A stretch of 19,673 nt of DNA from an uncultured Pseudomonadota bacterium (GCA_937898635.1 CALEJW010000026.1:1-19673), one strand, 5' to 3'; numbered from the stretch's first letter, positions 6,347 through 13,933 are shown. The notes: generated by a model from the sequence alone, not told the origin. Program-made: numbers and translations.

Positions 6347-7411
6347 TCAGTGCGGAAACGGCCAGAGCCGGAGCTTTTCCTTGCCGATCGCCCACAGGCG
6401 GGCGAGCCCGTGGGGCTCGGCGATCAGGAAGAAAACGATGAGCGAGCCGAAGATCATGATCTCCAGGTGCGAAATGAGCGCGGTGGACATGTCGATGCCG
6501 AGCCACCCCGGGAGCTGGTTGAGCATCAACGGCAGGATCACGATGAACGCCGCCCCGAGGAAGGAGCCGAGGATCGAGCCCAGCCCGCCGATGATCACCA
6601 TGAAGAGCAGCTGGAAGGAGCGGTTCACGTCGAAGGCGAGCGGCTCCCAGGCGCCGAGGTACACGAAGGCCCAGAGCGCGCCCGCCACGCCCACGAAGAA
6701 CGAGCTCACCGCGAAGGCGGTCACCTTGGCGTAGAGCGGGCGGATGCCGATCACCTCCGCCGCCACGTCCATGTCGCGCATCGCCATCCACGAGCGCCCG
6801 ATGGCCCCGCGCGTGAGGTTGCGGGCGATAAGCGCGAAGACGCAGACGAACGCGAGCACGAAGAGGTACTTCTCCACCGGGGAGTCGATCGATATCCCGA
6901 AGGTCTTGAGCGGCGGCGCCGTCACCGAGCCCGAGGACGAGTAGTTGGTGAACCAGCCGATCCGCGCGAAGGCCCAGTCGAGGAAGAACTGCGCGGCGAG
7001 CGTGGCGACCGCGAGGTAGAAGCCCTTGATCCTCAGGCTCGGCAGGCCGAAGAGCACGCCCACCACCATCGCGACGAGCCCCGAGAGCAGGAAGATCACG
7101 ATGAGGTTCAGGTCCGGCACGCGCACCACGAGGTTGTAGGCCGCGTACGCGCCCACCGCCATGAAGCCGCCGGTGCCGAGCGAGACCTGGCCGCAGTAGC
7201 CCACGAGGATGTTGAGCCCGATCGCGGCGAGCGCGAGGATCAGGAACGGCACGAGGATCGCGCGGAAGAGGTATTCGCTCGCGAGGGCCGGCACCACGAA
7301 GAAGGCGAAGCCCAGGAGCAGCAGCACGAAGATCCTGTCCTGCAGGATGGGAAAAAGCTGCTGGTCGGCCTCGTAGGAGGTCTTGTACTGGCCGGCTTCC
7401 CTGTAGATCAT
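6347..7411 (-). CDS. livM: Branched-chain amino-acid-type ABC transporter permease, LivM
   Basis: This 354-residue integral membrane protein is one of the two permease subunits of the Liv importer. It has many hydrophobic helices, starting with FVLLLLGFAFFVVPAL (about 28-43). Family hallmarks are LNILVGYCGQVSLGTGGFMAVGAYAAY (a glycine-rich segment near 84-110), RGAIGRSWMAMRDMDVAAEVIG (the cytoplasmic loop contacting the ATPase) and FMVIIGGLGSILGSFLGA. A GGGGGAG ribosome site precedes the ATG. Length fits LivM-like proteins. It follows livH after 45 bases and precedes the hairpin before livK, as expected for the livG-H-M-K-F order. Confidence 0.92.
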   Translation of the reverse strand: MIYREAGQYKTSYEADQQLFPILQDRIFVLLLLGFAFFVVPALASEYLFRAILVPFLILALAAIGLNILVGYCGQVSLGTGGFMAVGAYAAYNLVVRVPDLNLIVIFLLSGLVAMVVGVLFGLPSLRIKGFYLAVATLAAQFFLDWAFARIGWFTNYSSSGSVTAPPLKTFGISIDSPVEKYLFVLAFVCVFALIARNLTRGAIGRSWMAMRDMDVAAEVIGIRPLYAKVTAFAVSSFFVGVAGALWAFVYLGAWEPLAFDVNRSFQLLFMVIIGGLGSILGSFLGAAFIVILPLMLNQLPGWLGIDMSTALISHLEIMIFGSLIVFFLIAEPHGLARLWAIGKEKLRLWPFPH

Positions 7412-7456
7412 CGGGCGCTCCCCCGGGAGGCCGCGGCGGCCGGAACTGTGCGTCGG

Positions 7457-8446
7457 CTAGACACGGTCGATGTGCCTTTCCCCGAAGAGTCCCTCGGGAC
7501 GGAAGAGGAGGAACACCAGCGCGAGCACGTAGGCGAACCAGTTCTCGATGCCCCCGCCGAGGTAGGGCCCGAGGTAGACCTCGGAGAGCTTCTCGCCCAG
7601 CCCGATGATGAGGCCGCCGACGATCGCGCCCGGGATGGAGGTGAAGCCGCCCAGGATCACCACCGGCAGCGCCTTGAGCGCGACGAGCTGCAGCGAGAAC
7701 TGCACCCCGAGCTTCGATCCCCAGATGATGCCGGCCACGAGAGCCACCAGCCCCGAGACGCTCCAGACGATCACCCAGATGCGGTTGAGCGGGATGCCGA
7801 TCGACTGCGCGGCCTGGTGGTCGTCCGCCACGGCCCGCAGCGCCCGCCCCGTGCTGGTCTTCTGGAAGAAGAGCGCCAGCAGGCCCACGAGGGTGGCCGC
7901 GAGGATCGCCGCGATCACGTCCTCCATGCCCACGAGGATGCCGCCCTCGAAGACGTTCTCGAGGAGGATCTTGGGTACCTTCGGCATGCCCACGTCGAGC
8001 GTGTAGATGTCGCTTCCCCAGATCGTCTGGCCCAGGCCGTCCAGGAAGTAGGCGATGCCGAGCGTGGCCATGAAGAGGACGATCCCCTCCTGGTTCACGA
8101 GCGGCCGAAGCACCAGGCGCTCGATGACCCAGGCGACCGCCACCATGATCGCCATGGTCACCACGAGCGCCACGGCGAGCGGCATGAACTCCATCAGCCG
8201 CACGAGGGAGAGCGCGGCGAAGAGCACCATCGCGCCCTGGGCGAAGTTGAAGACGCCCGAGGCCTTGAAGATGAGGACGAGGCCCAGGGCCACCAGCGAA
8301 TAGAGCACGCCCGACATGAGGCCGCCGAGCACGACCTCGAGCCACTGCGGGAAGCGCGCGTCGCCGGCGTAGAGCGGCGCGAAGGCGCCGATCCCGAGGA
8401 TCCCGATCAGGATCCAGGTCATCCACTTCTGCTGGAAGAAATCCAT
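7457..8446 (-). CDS. livH: Branched-chain amino-acid-type ABC transporter permease, LivH
   Basis: This 329-residue integral membrane permease pairs with LivM. After an N-terminal hydrophobic segment (WMTWILIGILGIGAFAPLY) it shows the LivH pattern LGGLMSGVLYSLVALGLVLIFKASGVFNFAQGAM (about 39-72) and the loop TGRALRAVADDHQAAQSIGIP, where the AxxD/E stretch meets the ATPase. The C-terminal GGFTSIPGAIVGGLIIG is also typical. E. coli LivH is about 308 residues. GAGG lies 7 bases before the ATG, and the livG stop ends 9 bases upstream, indicating a single transcript. Confidence 0.93.
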   Translation of the reverse strand: MDFFQQKWMTWILIGILGIGAFAPLYAGDARFPQWLEVVLGGLMSGVLYSLVALGLVLIFKASGVFNFAQGAMVLFAALSLVRLMEFMPLAVALVVTMAIMVAVAWVIERLVLRPLVNQEGIVLFMATLGIAYFLDGLGQTIWGSDIYTLDVGMPKVPKILLENVFEGGILVGMEDVIAAILAATLVGLLALFFQKTSTGRALRAVADDHQAAQSIGIPLNRIWVIVWSVSGLVALVAGIIWGSKLGVQFSLQLVALKALPVVILGGFTSIPGAIVGGLIIGLGEKLSEVYLGPYLGGGIENWFAYVLALVFLLFRPEGLFGERHIDRV

Positions 8447-8455
8447 GGCCGGGCC

Positions 8456-9247
8456 TCAGTGCTTCACGCCCAGGTAGGCGTCGATGACGGACTGGTTGGC
8501 GCGCACCTCGTCGGGGGTGCCGTCGCCGATGAGCTTGCCGTAGTCGAGCACCGCCACGCGGTCCGAGAGGTCCATCACCACCCCCATGTCGTGCTCGATC
8601 AGGACGATCGTCGTGCCGAATTCGTCGTTCACGTCCACGATGAAGCGGCACATGTCCTGCTTCTCCTCCACGTTCATCCCGGCCATCGGCTCGTCGAGGA
8701 GGAGCACCTTGGGCTCGGCGGCGAGCGCCCGGCCGAGGTCGACGCGCTTCTGCAGGCCGTAGGGAAGACGGCCCACCGGGGTCTTCCTCACGTGCTGGAT
8801 CTCCAGGAAGTCGATGATCTCCTCGACGCGGCGGCGGTGCCGGACCTCCTCGCGCAGCGCGGGCCCCACGCGCAGGGCCTGGAGCAGGATGTTCGTGCGC
8901 ATCATGAGGTTCCTGCCCGCGAGCATGTTGTCGAGGACGGACATGCCCTTGAAGAGCGCGAGGCTCTGGAAGGTGCGCGCGATCCCCATGCGCGCCGCGT
9001 GGTGCGGGTCCATCGCGTGGCGGCGCTCGCCGAGGAAGGTCACGTGGCCCTTCTGCGGGTGGTACACGCCGTTGATCACGTTGAGCATGGAGCTTTTTCC
9101 CGCGCCGTTGGGGCCGATGATGGCGCGGATCTCGTGCTCGCGGACGTCGAAGCTCACCTCGGTGAGCGCCTTCACGCCGCCGAAGGCGAGCGAGACGTCC
9201 TCGACGCCGAGGATCACGGGGCCGAAGCTTCGCGCCGCCGTGCTCAC
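8456..9247 (-). CDS. livG: Branched-chain amino-acid-type ABC transporter ATPase, LivG
   Basis: This 263-residue ATPase is the first nucleotide-binding subunit of the Liv importer. Motifs are Walker A GPNGAGKS (45-52), Q-loop ARTFQSLALFKGMSVLDN, a non-standard signature LPYGLQKRVDLGRAL, Walker B VLLLDEPMAGMN and the switch histidine in VLIEHDMGVVMDL. The LPYGLQ signature departs from LSGGQ, as LivG-class subunits often do (commonly LxYGxQ). The start is a GTG at 9247 whose GTGA overlaps the ligase stop by four bases, a translational-coupling junction. The same frame stays open far upstream, but that extension is antisense-like junk overlapping the ligase gene. Confidence 0.9.
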   Translation of the reverse strand: MSTAARSFGPVILGVEDVSLAFGGVKALTEVSFDVREHEIRAIIGPNGAGKSSMLNVINGVYHPQKGHVTFLGERRHAMDPHHAARMGIARTFQSLALFKGMSVLDNMLAGRNLMMRTNILLQALRVGPALREEVRHRRRVEEIIDFLEIQHVRKTPVGRLPYGLQKRVDLGRALAAEPKVLLLDEPMAGMNVEEKQDMCRFIVDVNDEFGTTIVLIEHDMGVVMDLSDRVAVLDYGKLIGDGTPDEVRANQSVIDAYLGVKH

Positions 9248-11199
9248 GCCGCCATCCTCGCCGCCGGCGGGAAGGTCTTCGCCTCCTGCACCGCGAGCTG
9301 CGCCCTCACCGTGCCCGTGCGCCCGTCCTCGAAGCGCACCTGGGCCTCGACCCAGCAGTGGTCGGCGCCCGTGTAGAGCGCGTGCACGACCGACTCGTAC
9401 TTCTCCGCGATGTAGCGCCGGCGCACCTTGCGCGTGCGCGTGAGCTCGCCGTCGTCGGCGTCGAGCTCCTTGTGCAGCACCACGAAGCGGCGGATCTGGC
9501 TGCCGGAGAGCTTGGGGTCCGCGGCGAGGTCGGCGTTCACCTTCTCCACGCACTCGCGCACGAGCTCGTAGACCTGGGGCTTCGCCGCGAGGTCCTGGTA
9601 GCCGGCGTAGGCGATCCCGCGCCGCTCCGCCCAGTCGCCCACGGCCTGCATGTCGATGTTGATCATCGCCGCGACCTCGGGGCGCGCGTCGCCGAAGGCG
9701 ACCGCCTCCTTGATCGCCGCGAAGAACTTGAGCTTGTTCTCGAGGTACTTGGGCGCGAAGAGCGTGCCGTCCTGGAGCTTGCCCACGTCCTTCGCCCGGT
9801 CGATGATCTTCAGGTGCCCGTCGGCGTCGAAGTACCCGGCGTCGCCCGTGTGGTACCAGCCCTCGCTGTCCTTCGCCTCGCGCGTGGCCTGCTCGTTCTG
9901 GTGGTACTCGACGAAGAGCCCGGGGCTCTTCAGGACGATCTCGCCGCTGTCCAGGAGCCGGATCTCCACGCCCTTCATCGGCGGGCCGACGGTGTCGGGC
10001 TTCACCTGCCCGTTGGGCTGCACGCAGACCATCACGCAGGTCTCGGTCTGGCCGTAGATCTGCTTCAGGTTCACGCCGAGCGAGCGGTAGAAGACGAAGA
10101 GGTCCGGGCCGATCGCCTCGCCCGCGGTGTAGGCCACGCGGATGCGCGTCATGCCGAGCGAGTTGCGCAGCGGCCCGTAGATGAAGATCCCGCCCAGCCC
10201 GTAGAGCAGGCGGTCGCGCCCGGAGACCAGCTCGCCGTCGAGAAGCCGCGCGCCCACCCGCCGCGCGACCCCCATGAAGTAATGGAAGAGCCAGCGCTTG
10301 AAGCGCCCGGCGTCCTCCATGCGGATCGTGACCTGGGTGAGGAGTGCTTCCAGCACCCGCGGAGGCGCGAAGTAATAGGTAGGCCCGATCTCGCGCATGT
10401 CGGTGATGACGGTCTCGGCGGATTCCGGGCAGTTGATCCGGAACCCCGTCACCAGCCACTGCGCGTAGGAGAAGAGGTTCTGCCCGATCCAGGCCATGGG
10501 CAGGTAGGCGAGCACCTCCTCGTCGTCGCGAAGCCCCTCGAGTTCGGCGTAGGCGCGGCTCGTGAGGACGAGGTTGTCGTAGGAGAGCACCACGCCCTTC
10601 GGGTTGCCGGTGGTCCCCGAGGTGTAGAGCATGATGGCGGTGTCCGCGCCCTTGCCCTTCCCTACCGATTCCTCGAAGAAGCCGGGGTTCGCCTTGGCGT
10701 ACGCCTCGCCCTCGGCGCGCAGCGTCTCGTAATCCGCGAGCTCCTCGCGCCGGTAGTTGCGGAAGCCGCGCGGGTCGTCGTAGAAGACGTGCTTCAGCTT
10801 CGGGCACTGCGGGAGGATCTCGAAGAGCTTGTCGGCCTGCTCCTGGTCCTCGACGATCGCGAACTCGATCTCCGCGTTCTGGAAGACGTAGACCATCTCC
10901 GGCGCCGGCGCGTCCTGGTAGAAGGGCACGGGAATGCCGCCGAGGGCCTGGGTCGCGAGCTGCGCCCAGTAGAGCCGCGGCCGGTTGTCCCCGACCACCG
11001 CCAGGTGCATCCCGCGCCGGAAGCCGCGGCTGGCGAGCCCGGCCGCGAGGAGCCGCACCTCCTCGGCCACCTGGCTCCAGGTCCAGCTCTGCCAGATGCC
11101 GAGGTCCTTTTCGCGGATAGCGGGACGGCCGCCCCGCTCGCCGGCGTGGGCGAGGAGCAGCTTGGGGAACGTGTCGGCGACCGCTGGGGCGGAAGCCAT
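9244..11199 (-). CDS. Long-chain-type acyl-CoA synthetase (AMP-forming ligase)
   Basis: This 651-residue ANL-superfamily enzyme converts a carboxylic acid, ATP and CoA to acyl-CoA via acyl-AMP. The P-loop MLYTSGTTGNPKGVV lies at 190-204. IYGQTETCVM is the adenine/acyl motif, and GWYHTGDAGYFDADG with IIDRAKDVGKLQ is the hinge region. Length matches FadD15/ACSL-like bacterial enzymes (about 600-650) rather than E. coli FadD (561). The ATG at 11199 is chosen because GGAGGAGGT sits 8 bases upstream; the frame otherwise runs back to 11859 through the regulator. It is the first gene of the seven-gene operon and overlaps livG by four bases. The chain type is not readable; aromatic or branched acids are possible alternatives to fatty acids. 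Confidence 0.9.
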   Translation of the reverse strand: MASAPAVADTFPKLLLAHAGERGGRPAIREKDLGIWQSWTWSQVAEEVRLLAAGLASRGFRRGMHLAVVGDNRPRLYWAQLATQALGGIPVPFYQDAPAPEMVYVFQNAEIEFAIVEDQEQADKLFEILPQCPKLKHVFYDDPRGFRNYRREELADYETLRAEGEAYAKANPGFFEESVGKGKGADTAIMLYTSGTTGNPKGVVLSYDNLVLTSRAYAELEGLRDDEEVLAYLPMAWIGQNLFSYAQWLVTGFRINCPESAETVITDMREIGPTYYFAPPRVLEALLTQVTIRMEDAGRFKRWLFHYFMGVARRVGARLLDGELVSGRDRLLYGLGGIFIYGPLRNSLGMTRIRVAYTAGEAIGPDLFVFYRSLGVNLKQIYGQTETCVMVCVQPNGQVKPDTVGPPMKGVEIRLLDSGEIVLKSPGLFVEYHQNEQATREAKDSEGWYHTGDAGYFDADGHLKIIDRAKDVGKLQDGTLFAPKYLENKLKFFAAIKEAVAFGDARPEVAAMINIDMQAVGDWAERRGIAYAGYQDLAAKPQVYELVRECVEKVNADLAADPKLSGSQIRRFVVLHKELDADDGELTRTRKVRRRYIAEKYESVVHALYTGADHCWVEAQVRFEDGRTGTVRAQLAVQEAKTFPPAARMAA

Positions 11200-11282
11200 G
11201 GGCGCGTACCTCCTCCGGGGCGGGATCTTGTGTCGCGGCCCTCCGCCCGCCTCGGGGGGGCCGCGTGCTTCCTGCCTGCGCT

Positions 11283-11300
11283 CGGCCCTCGCAAGGGCCG
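11283..11300. repeat. Inverted repeat in the leader of the ligase-liv operon
   Basis: CGGCCCT (11283-11289) and AGGGCCG (11294-11300) form a perfect 7-bp stem with a 4-base loop. It lies just downstream of the candidate transcription start near 11305, so it would sit at the extreme 5' end of the operon mRNA. A 5' stability hairpin is the simplest reading. Confidence 0.4.
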
Positions 11301-11311
11301 GCGGCGGATCC

Positions 11312-11317
11312 AGTGTA
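11312..11317 (-). promoter_or_regulatory. Candidate -10 element of the ligase-liv operon
   Basis: On the minus strand TACACT matches TATAAT at 4 of 6 positions. No -35 is seen at normal spacing (AACCGC), which fits an activator-dependent promoter. Transcription would begin near 11305, leaving a leader of about 105 bases. Confidence 0.35.
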
Positions 11318-11338
11318 GCGGGGGGGCCTCCCGGGCGG

Positions 11339-11356
11339 TTGTCTTTTCGTTGACAA
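11339..11356. promoter_or_regulatory. Inverted repeat, candidate Crp/Fnr-family operator
   Basis: TTGTC (11339-11343) and GACAA (11352-11356) are perfect inverted arms. Its inner part reads TGTCT-N6-TGACA, which has the spacing of CRP sites (TGTGA-N6-TCACA) and matches 7 of 10 core bases. It lies in the gap shared by the regulator gene and the ligase-liv operon. It is centred about 41-43 bases upstream of the candidate operon start, the class II activator position, and 19 bases before the regulator GTG, where it could also autoregulate. Confidence 0.5.
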
Positions 11357-11374
11357 TCTCGCCTGCGCACCCCC

Positions 11375-12067
11375 GTGGAAACCCTAACCGACCTTCTCGA
11401 AGCCTCCCTCTGGACGAAGTCCCTGTCCGCGGAGCAGCTCGCCCGCGTGACGGCCGAGACCACCGTGAAGGACGTCGCCGCCGGCGCCTTCGTCTGCCGC
11501 AAGGGCGACCCGGTGGAGAACTGGATCGGCATCGTCCACGGGCTGGTGAAGATGACGAGCGTCTCCCCCGAGGGCAAGACCACCACCTTCCTCGGGGTCG
11601 CGGGCGGCGGCTGGTTCGGGGAGGGCTCGCTCCTCAAGGACCAGACCCGCAAGTACGACATCGTGGCGCTGCGGGCCACGCGGCTTGCGCTCATGCCCAA
11701 GCCCACCTTCGACTGGCTGCTGGACACCGACATCGCCTTCAACCGCTTCCTGCTCGTGCAGCTGAACGAGCGGCTGGCGCAGTTCATCGCGATGGTCGAG
11801 AACCAGCGCCTGCTCGAGCCCGACGCGCGCGTGGCCCGCTCCATCGCCGCGCTCTTCAATCCGGTGCTCTACCCCGCCATGGGCCCCGAGGTGCAGATCT
11901 CGCAGGAGGAGATCGGCTACCTCTCCGGCGTCTCCCGCCAGCGCGTGAACCAGGCGCTGCACGTGCTGCAGGTCGCGGGCCTGCTCGAGGTGAACTACGG
12001 GGGGCTTCGCATCCACGACCTCGAGGGCCTGCGCGCCTTCGGGACCCCGGCGCGCCCCGAGCGCTAG
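11375..12067 (+). CDS. Crp/Fnr-family transcriptional regulator
   Basis: This 230-residue protein has an N-terminal cyclic-nucleotide-binding-like beta-roll (about 20-110, with GGGWFGEGSLL at 77-87 and R92) and a C-terminal winged helix (about 150-215). The recognition helix is GVSRQRVNQALHVLQ (185-199). It lacks the N-terminal cysteine cluster of FNR (one Cys, residue 41), so an iron-sulfur oxygen sensor is unlikely. The effector could be a nucleotide or another ligand, since the CRP R-S/T pair contacting cAMP is not fully kept (R92-K93). In the recognition helix CRP's R-E...R becomes R-Q...Q, suggesting altered DNA specificity. Start is a GTG at 11375 without a visible ribosome site. It is divergent from the ligase-liv operon, its likely target. 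Confidence 0.88.
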   Translation: METLTDLLEASLWTKSLSAEQLARVTAETTVKDVAAGAFVCRKGDPVENWIGIVHGLVKMTSVSPEGKTTTFLGVAGGGWFGEGSLLKDQTRKYDIVALRATRLALMPKPTFDWLLDTDIAFNRFLLVQLNERLAQFIAMVENQRLLEPDARVARSIAALFNPVLYPAMGPEVQISQEEIGYLSGVSRQRVNQALHVLQVAGLLEVNYGGLRIHDLEGLRAFGTPARPER

Positions 12068-12987
12068 CGCGCCATGGTGGGGACGGCGAAACCGTCCTCG
12101 ACCCGCATCGCCCCGGCGCGGGCGAGATCCCCGACGAGGCGCTCGCCGAGGCCCGCAAGGCCCTCGCCGAGGAAGCGCTCGTCCAGGTCCCGGTAGCAAG
12201 GCACGCGCGCCACGTAGGCGTCGGCCTCCGCGAGGGCGATGCCGCCGCGGGCGAGCATCGAGAAGACGAACATCACCTTCATCATGTGCCGCGCGGTCCG
12301 CTTGGGATCGTCCGCGAAGGCCGCGAGCCGCGAGCGGGCGCGGGCGATGGCGCCCGTGACGTCCTCGAAAGGCTCGCCGTGGCCCGGGATCACCACGCGC
12401 GGGGCGAGCCGCTCGATCGTCTCGAGCGCCTGGAGCGCCGCCTCGACGTAGGGATTGGGCGGCTCGTGGGCCCACACGAAGCCGAGCCCGTTCTCCCAGA
12501 GCGCGTCGCCGGAGATGAGGATGCCCTCGGCCGGGTCGAAGAAGACGAGCGCCTCCATGTCGTGCCCGGGCGCCGCGTGCGCCTGCCACTCGCGTCCGGC
12601 GGCGCGGAAGGCCTCGCCCGCGGCGATCGTCGCCTGGTAGGCGAAGGGCTCCGCGTACTGGTCCACGTACTCGTTCCAGCGCGCCTGGATCGACCAGTCG
12701 TCGATCGTCGGCACCTCGTCGCGGGGAATGGTGATGGGGCAGCCGTAGGCCCGCGCGATGGCCGCGTTGCCGCCGATGTGGTCGGAGTGGCAATGGGTGT
12801 TCACGAGCGCGGCGAGCGGCTCGGCGCCGAGCATCGCCGGCTCCCGCAGCCGCGCGATCGTCTCCCCGGCGCAGGCGTGGTAGCCGGAATCGACGAGCAC
12901 GTGGCCGTCGGCGGAACGCAGCAGCACCTGGTTGCAGTTGAGCCAGCCGCGCACGGCGACGCGCACGTTGTCGGGAAGCGGGATCAC
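12064..12987 (-). CDS. MBL-fold metallo-hydrolase
   Basis: This 307-residue metallo-beta-lactamase-fold hydrolase has a complete dinuclear metal site: H65, H67, D69 and H70 in THCHSDHIGG, H142 in APGHDM, D161 in SGDAL and H203 in IPGHGEP. This pattern matches glyoxalase II and related thioester or lactone hydrolases rather than antibiotic-hydrolysing class B enzymes specifically. No signal peptide is seen, so it is probably cytoplasmic. Start is a GTG at 12987. GAGG lies only distantly upstream, so the start is moderately sure. The stop interlocks with the regulator's stop at CTAG. Given the acyl-CoA neighbours, hydrolysis of a thioester or acyl-glutathione is a reasonable guess only. Confidence 0.85.
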   Translation of the reverse strand: MIPLPDNVRVAVRGWLNCNQVLLRSADGHVLVDSGYHACAGETIARLREPAMLGAEPLAALVNTHCHSDHIGGNAAIARAYGCPITIPRDEVPTIDDWSIQARWNEYVDQYAEPFAYQATIAAGEAFRAAGREWQAHAAPGHDMEALVFFDPAEGILISGDALWENGLGFVWAHEPPNPYVEAALQALETIERLAPRVVIPGHGEPFEDVTGAIARARSRLAAFADDPKRTARHMMKVMFVFSMLARGGIALAEADAYVARVPCYRDLDERFLGEGLAGLGERLVGDLARAGAMRVEDGFAVPTMAR

Positions 12988-13055
12988 GGCGGTGGCGGCG
13001 CCTCGCGGAAGGGGCGGCCATTCTAGCGCGGCGGGGCGCGGCCTCCCCCGGGAGG

Positions 13056-13061
13056 TATAAT
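13056..13061 (+). promoter_or_regulatory. Candidate -10 element of the SDR gene
   Basis: A perfect TATAAT lies 35 bases before the SDR ATG, implying a start near 13068 and a leader of about 29 bases. No -35 match is visible at 16-18 bases (sequence there is GC-only), so the promoter may be weak or activator-dependent. Confidence 0.45.
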
Positions 13062-13096
13062 TTCACCTCGATTCCACTCCCGAAGCACTCCCCACC

Positions 13097-13861
13097 ATGC
13101 TGATCGAAAAGAACGCTTTCCTCATCGCGGGCGGCGGCTCCGGCCTGGGCGCCGCCACGGCGCGCCGCCTCGTCGCCGAGGGCGCCAACGTGGTTATCGC
13201 CGACGTGAACGACGCCGGCGGCTGGGTCGCCGAGAAGCTCGGCAAGCAGGGCCGCTTCATCCGCACGGACGTGACCGACGAGGCGCAGACGCAGGCCGCG
13301 GTGGACCTGTGCGTCTCGGCCTTCGGCGCGATCCACGGCGCCGTCAACTGCGCGGGCGTCGCGCCCGGCGAGCGCGTCGTGGGCAAGAACGGCCCGCACG
13401 GGCTCGCGTCCTTCGAGCGCGCGGTCCGGATCAACCTCGTGGGCACCTTCAACGTGATCCGCCTCGCCGCCACGAAGATGAGCACGCAGCCCGCCTTCGC
13501 CTCGGGCGAGCGCGGCGTGATCGTGAACACCTCCTCGGTCGCCTCCTTCGAGGGGCAGATCGGCCAGGCCGCCTACGCCGCCTCGAAGGCCGGGGTGAAC
13601 GGGATGACGCTGCCCATCGCCCGGGAGCTCGCGCGCTTCGGCATCCGCGTGGTCACCATCGCCCCGGGCATCTTCGACACGCCCATGCTCCAGGGCATGA
13701 GCGAGGAGATCCGCGCCTCGCTGGGCGCGCAGGTGCCCTTCCCGCCCCGCCTGGGTCGGCCCGACGAATACGCCGCGCTCGTCGCGCACATCGTCGAGAA
13801 CGAGGTGCTCAACGGCGAGGTGATCCGCCTCGACGGCGCCATCCGCATGGGCGCGAAGTAG
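13097..13861 (+). CDS. SDR dehydrogenase, 3-hydroxyacyl-CoA dehydrogenase type 2-like (HSD10-like)
   Basis: This 254-residue classical short-chain dehydrogenase has nucleotide motif GGGSGLG (12-18) and D36 at the end of strand 2, indicating NAD preference. NCAG lies at 84-87, S147 in NTSSVASFEGQ, and Y160-x3-K164 is the catalytic pair. The stretch SSVASFEGQIGQAAYAASKAG, and the later IAPGIFDTPML, resemble mammalian HSD10, which oxidises 2-methyl-3-hydroxybutyryl-CoA and other short 3-hydroxyacyl-CoAs. Length matches HSD10 (about 261). It diverges from the MBL hydrolase gene and precedes the isovaleryl-CoA dehydrogenase by 142 bases with its own putative -10. Isoleucine or fatty-acid oxidation is the likely role. 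No ribosome site is evident. Confidence 0.85.
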   Translation: MLIEKNAFLIAGGGSGLGAATARRLVAEGANVVIADVNDAGGWVAEKLGKQGRFIRTDVTDEAQTQAAVDLCVSAFGAIHGAVNCAGVAPGERVVGKNGPHGLASFERAVRINLVGTFNVIRLAATKMSTQPAFASGERGVIVNTSSVASFEGQIGQAAYAASKAGVNGMTLPIARELARFGIRVVTIAPGIFDTPMLQGMSEEIRASLGAQVPFPPRLGRPDEYAALVAHIVENEVLNGEVIRLDGAIRMGAK

Positions 13862-13927
13862 TCCGCGCCGGCCCGGCGCCGCCCCGCGCGATTCGCGCAC
13901 GCCCTGCAAGGAGGGGCCGTTTCGGGA

Positions 13928-13933
13928 GATAAT
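13928..13933 (+). promoter_or_regulatory. Candidate -10 element of the isovaleryl-CoA dehydrogenase operon
   Basis: GATAAT (5/6) lies 70 bases before the TTG start in the only sizeable gap in this run of plus-strand genes. The best -35 (CTGCAA, 13904-13909, 18-base spacer) is poor. Transcription would start near 13940. Confidence 0.35.

Noticed and set aside
4108..9376. Very long plus-strand open frames (777 and 1034 codons) opposite the liv genes
   Set aside because: They lie antisense to clearly conserved transporter genes, have His/Arg/Glu/Asp-rich low-complexity composition, and arise from GC-biased third positions.
11350..11355. Perfect TTGACA as a plus-strand -35 for the regulator gene
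   Set aside because: No -10 is found 15-19 bases downstream and the GTG start is only 20 bases away; the hexamer is better explained as one arm of the inverted repeat.
11200..11859. Extension of the acyl-CoA ligase frame upstream of 11199
   Set aside because: It overlaps the Crp/Fnr gene antisense and lacks domain similarity; a strong GGAGGAGGT precedes the ATG at 11199.
11375..12067. FNR-type oxygen sensor
   Set aside because: Only one cysteine is present, so the iron-sulfur cluster ligands of FNR are missing.
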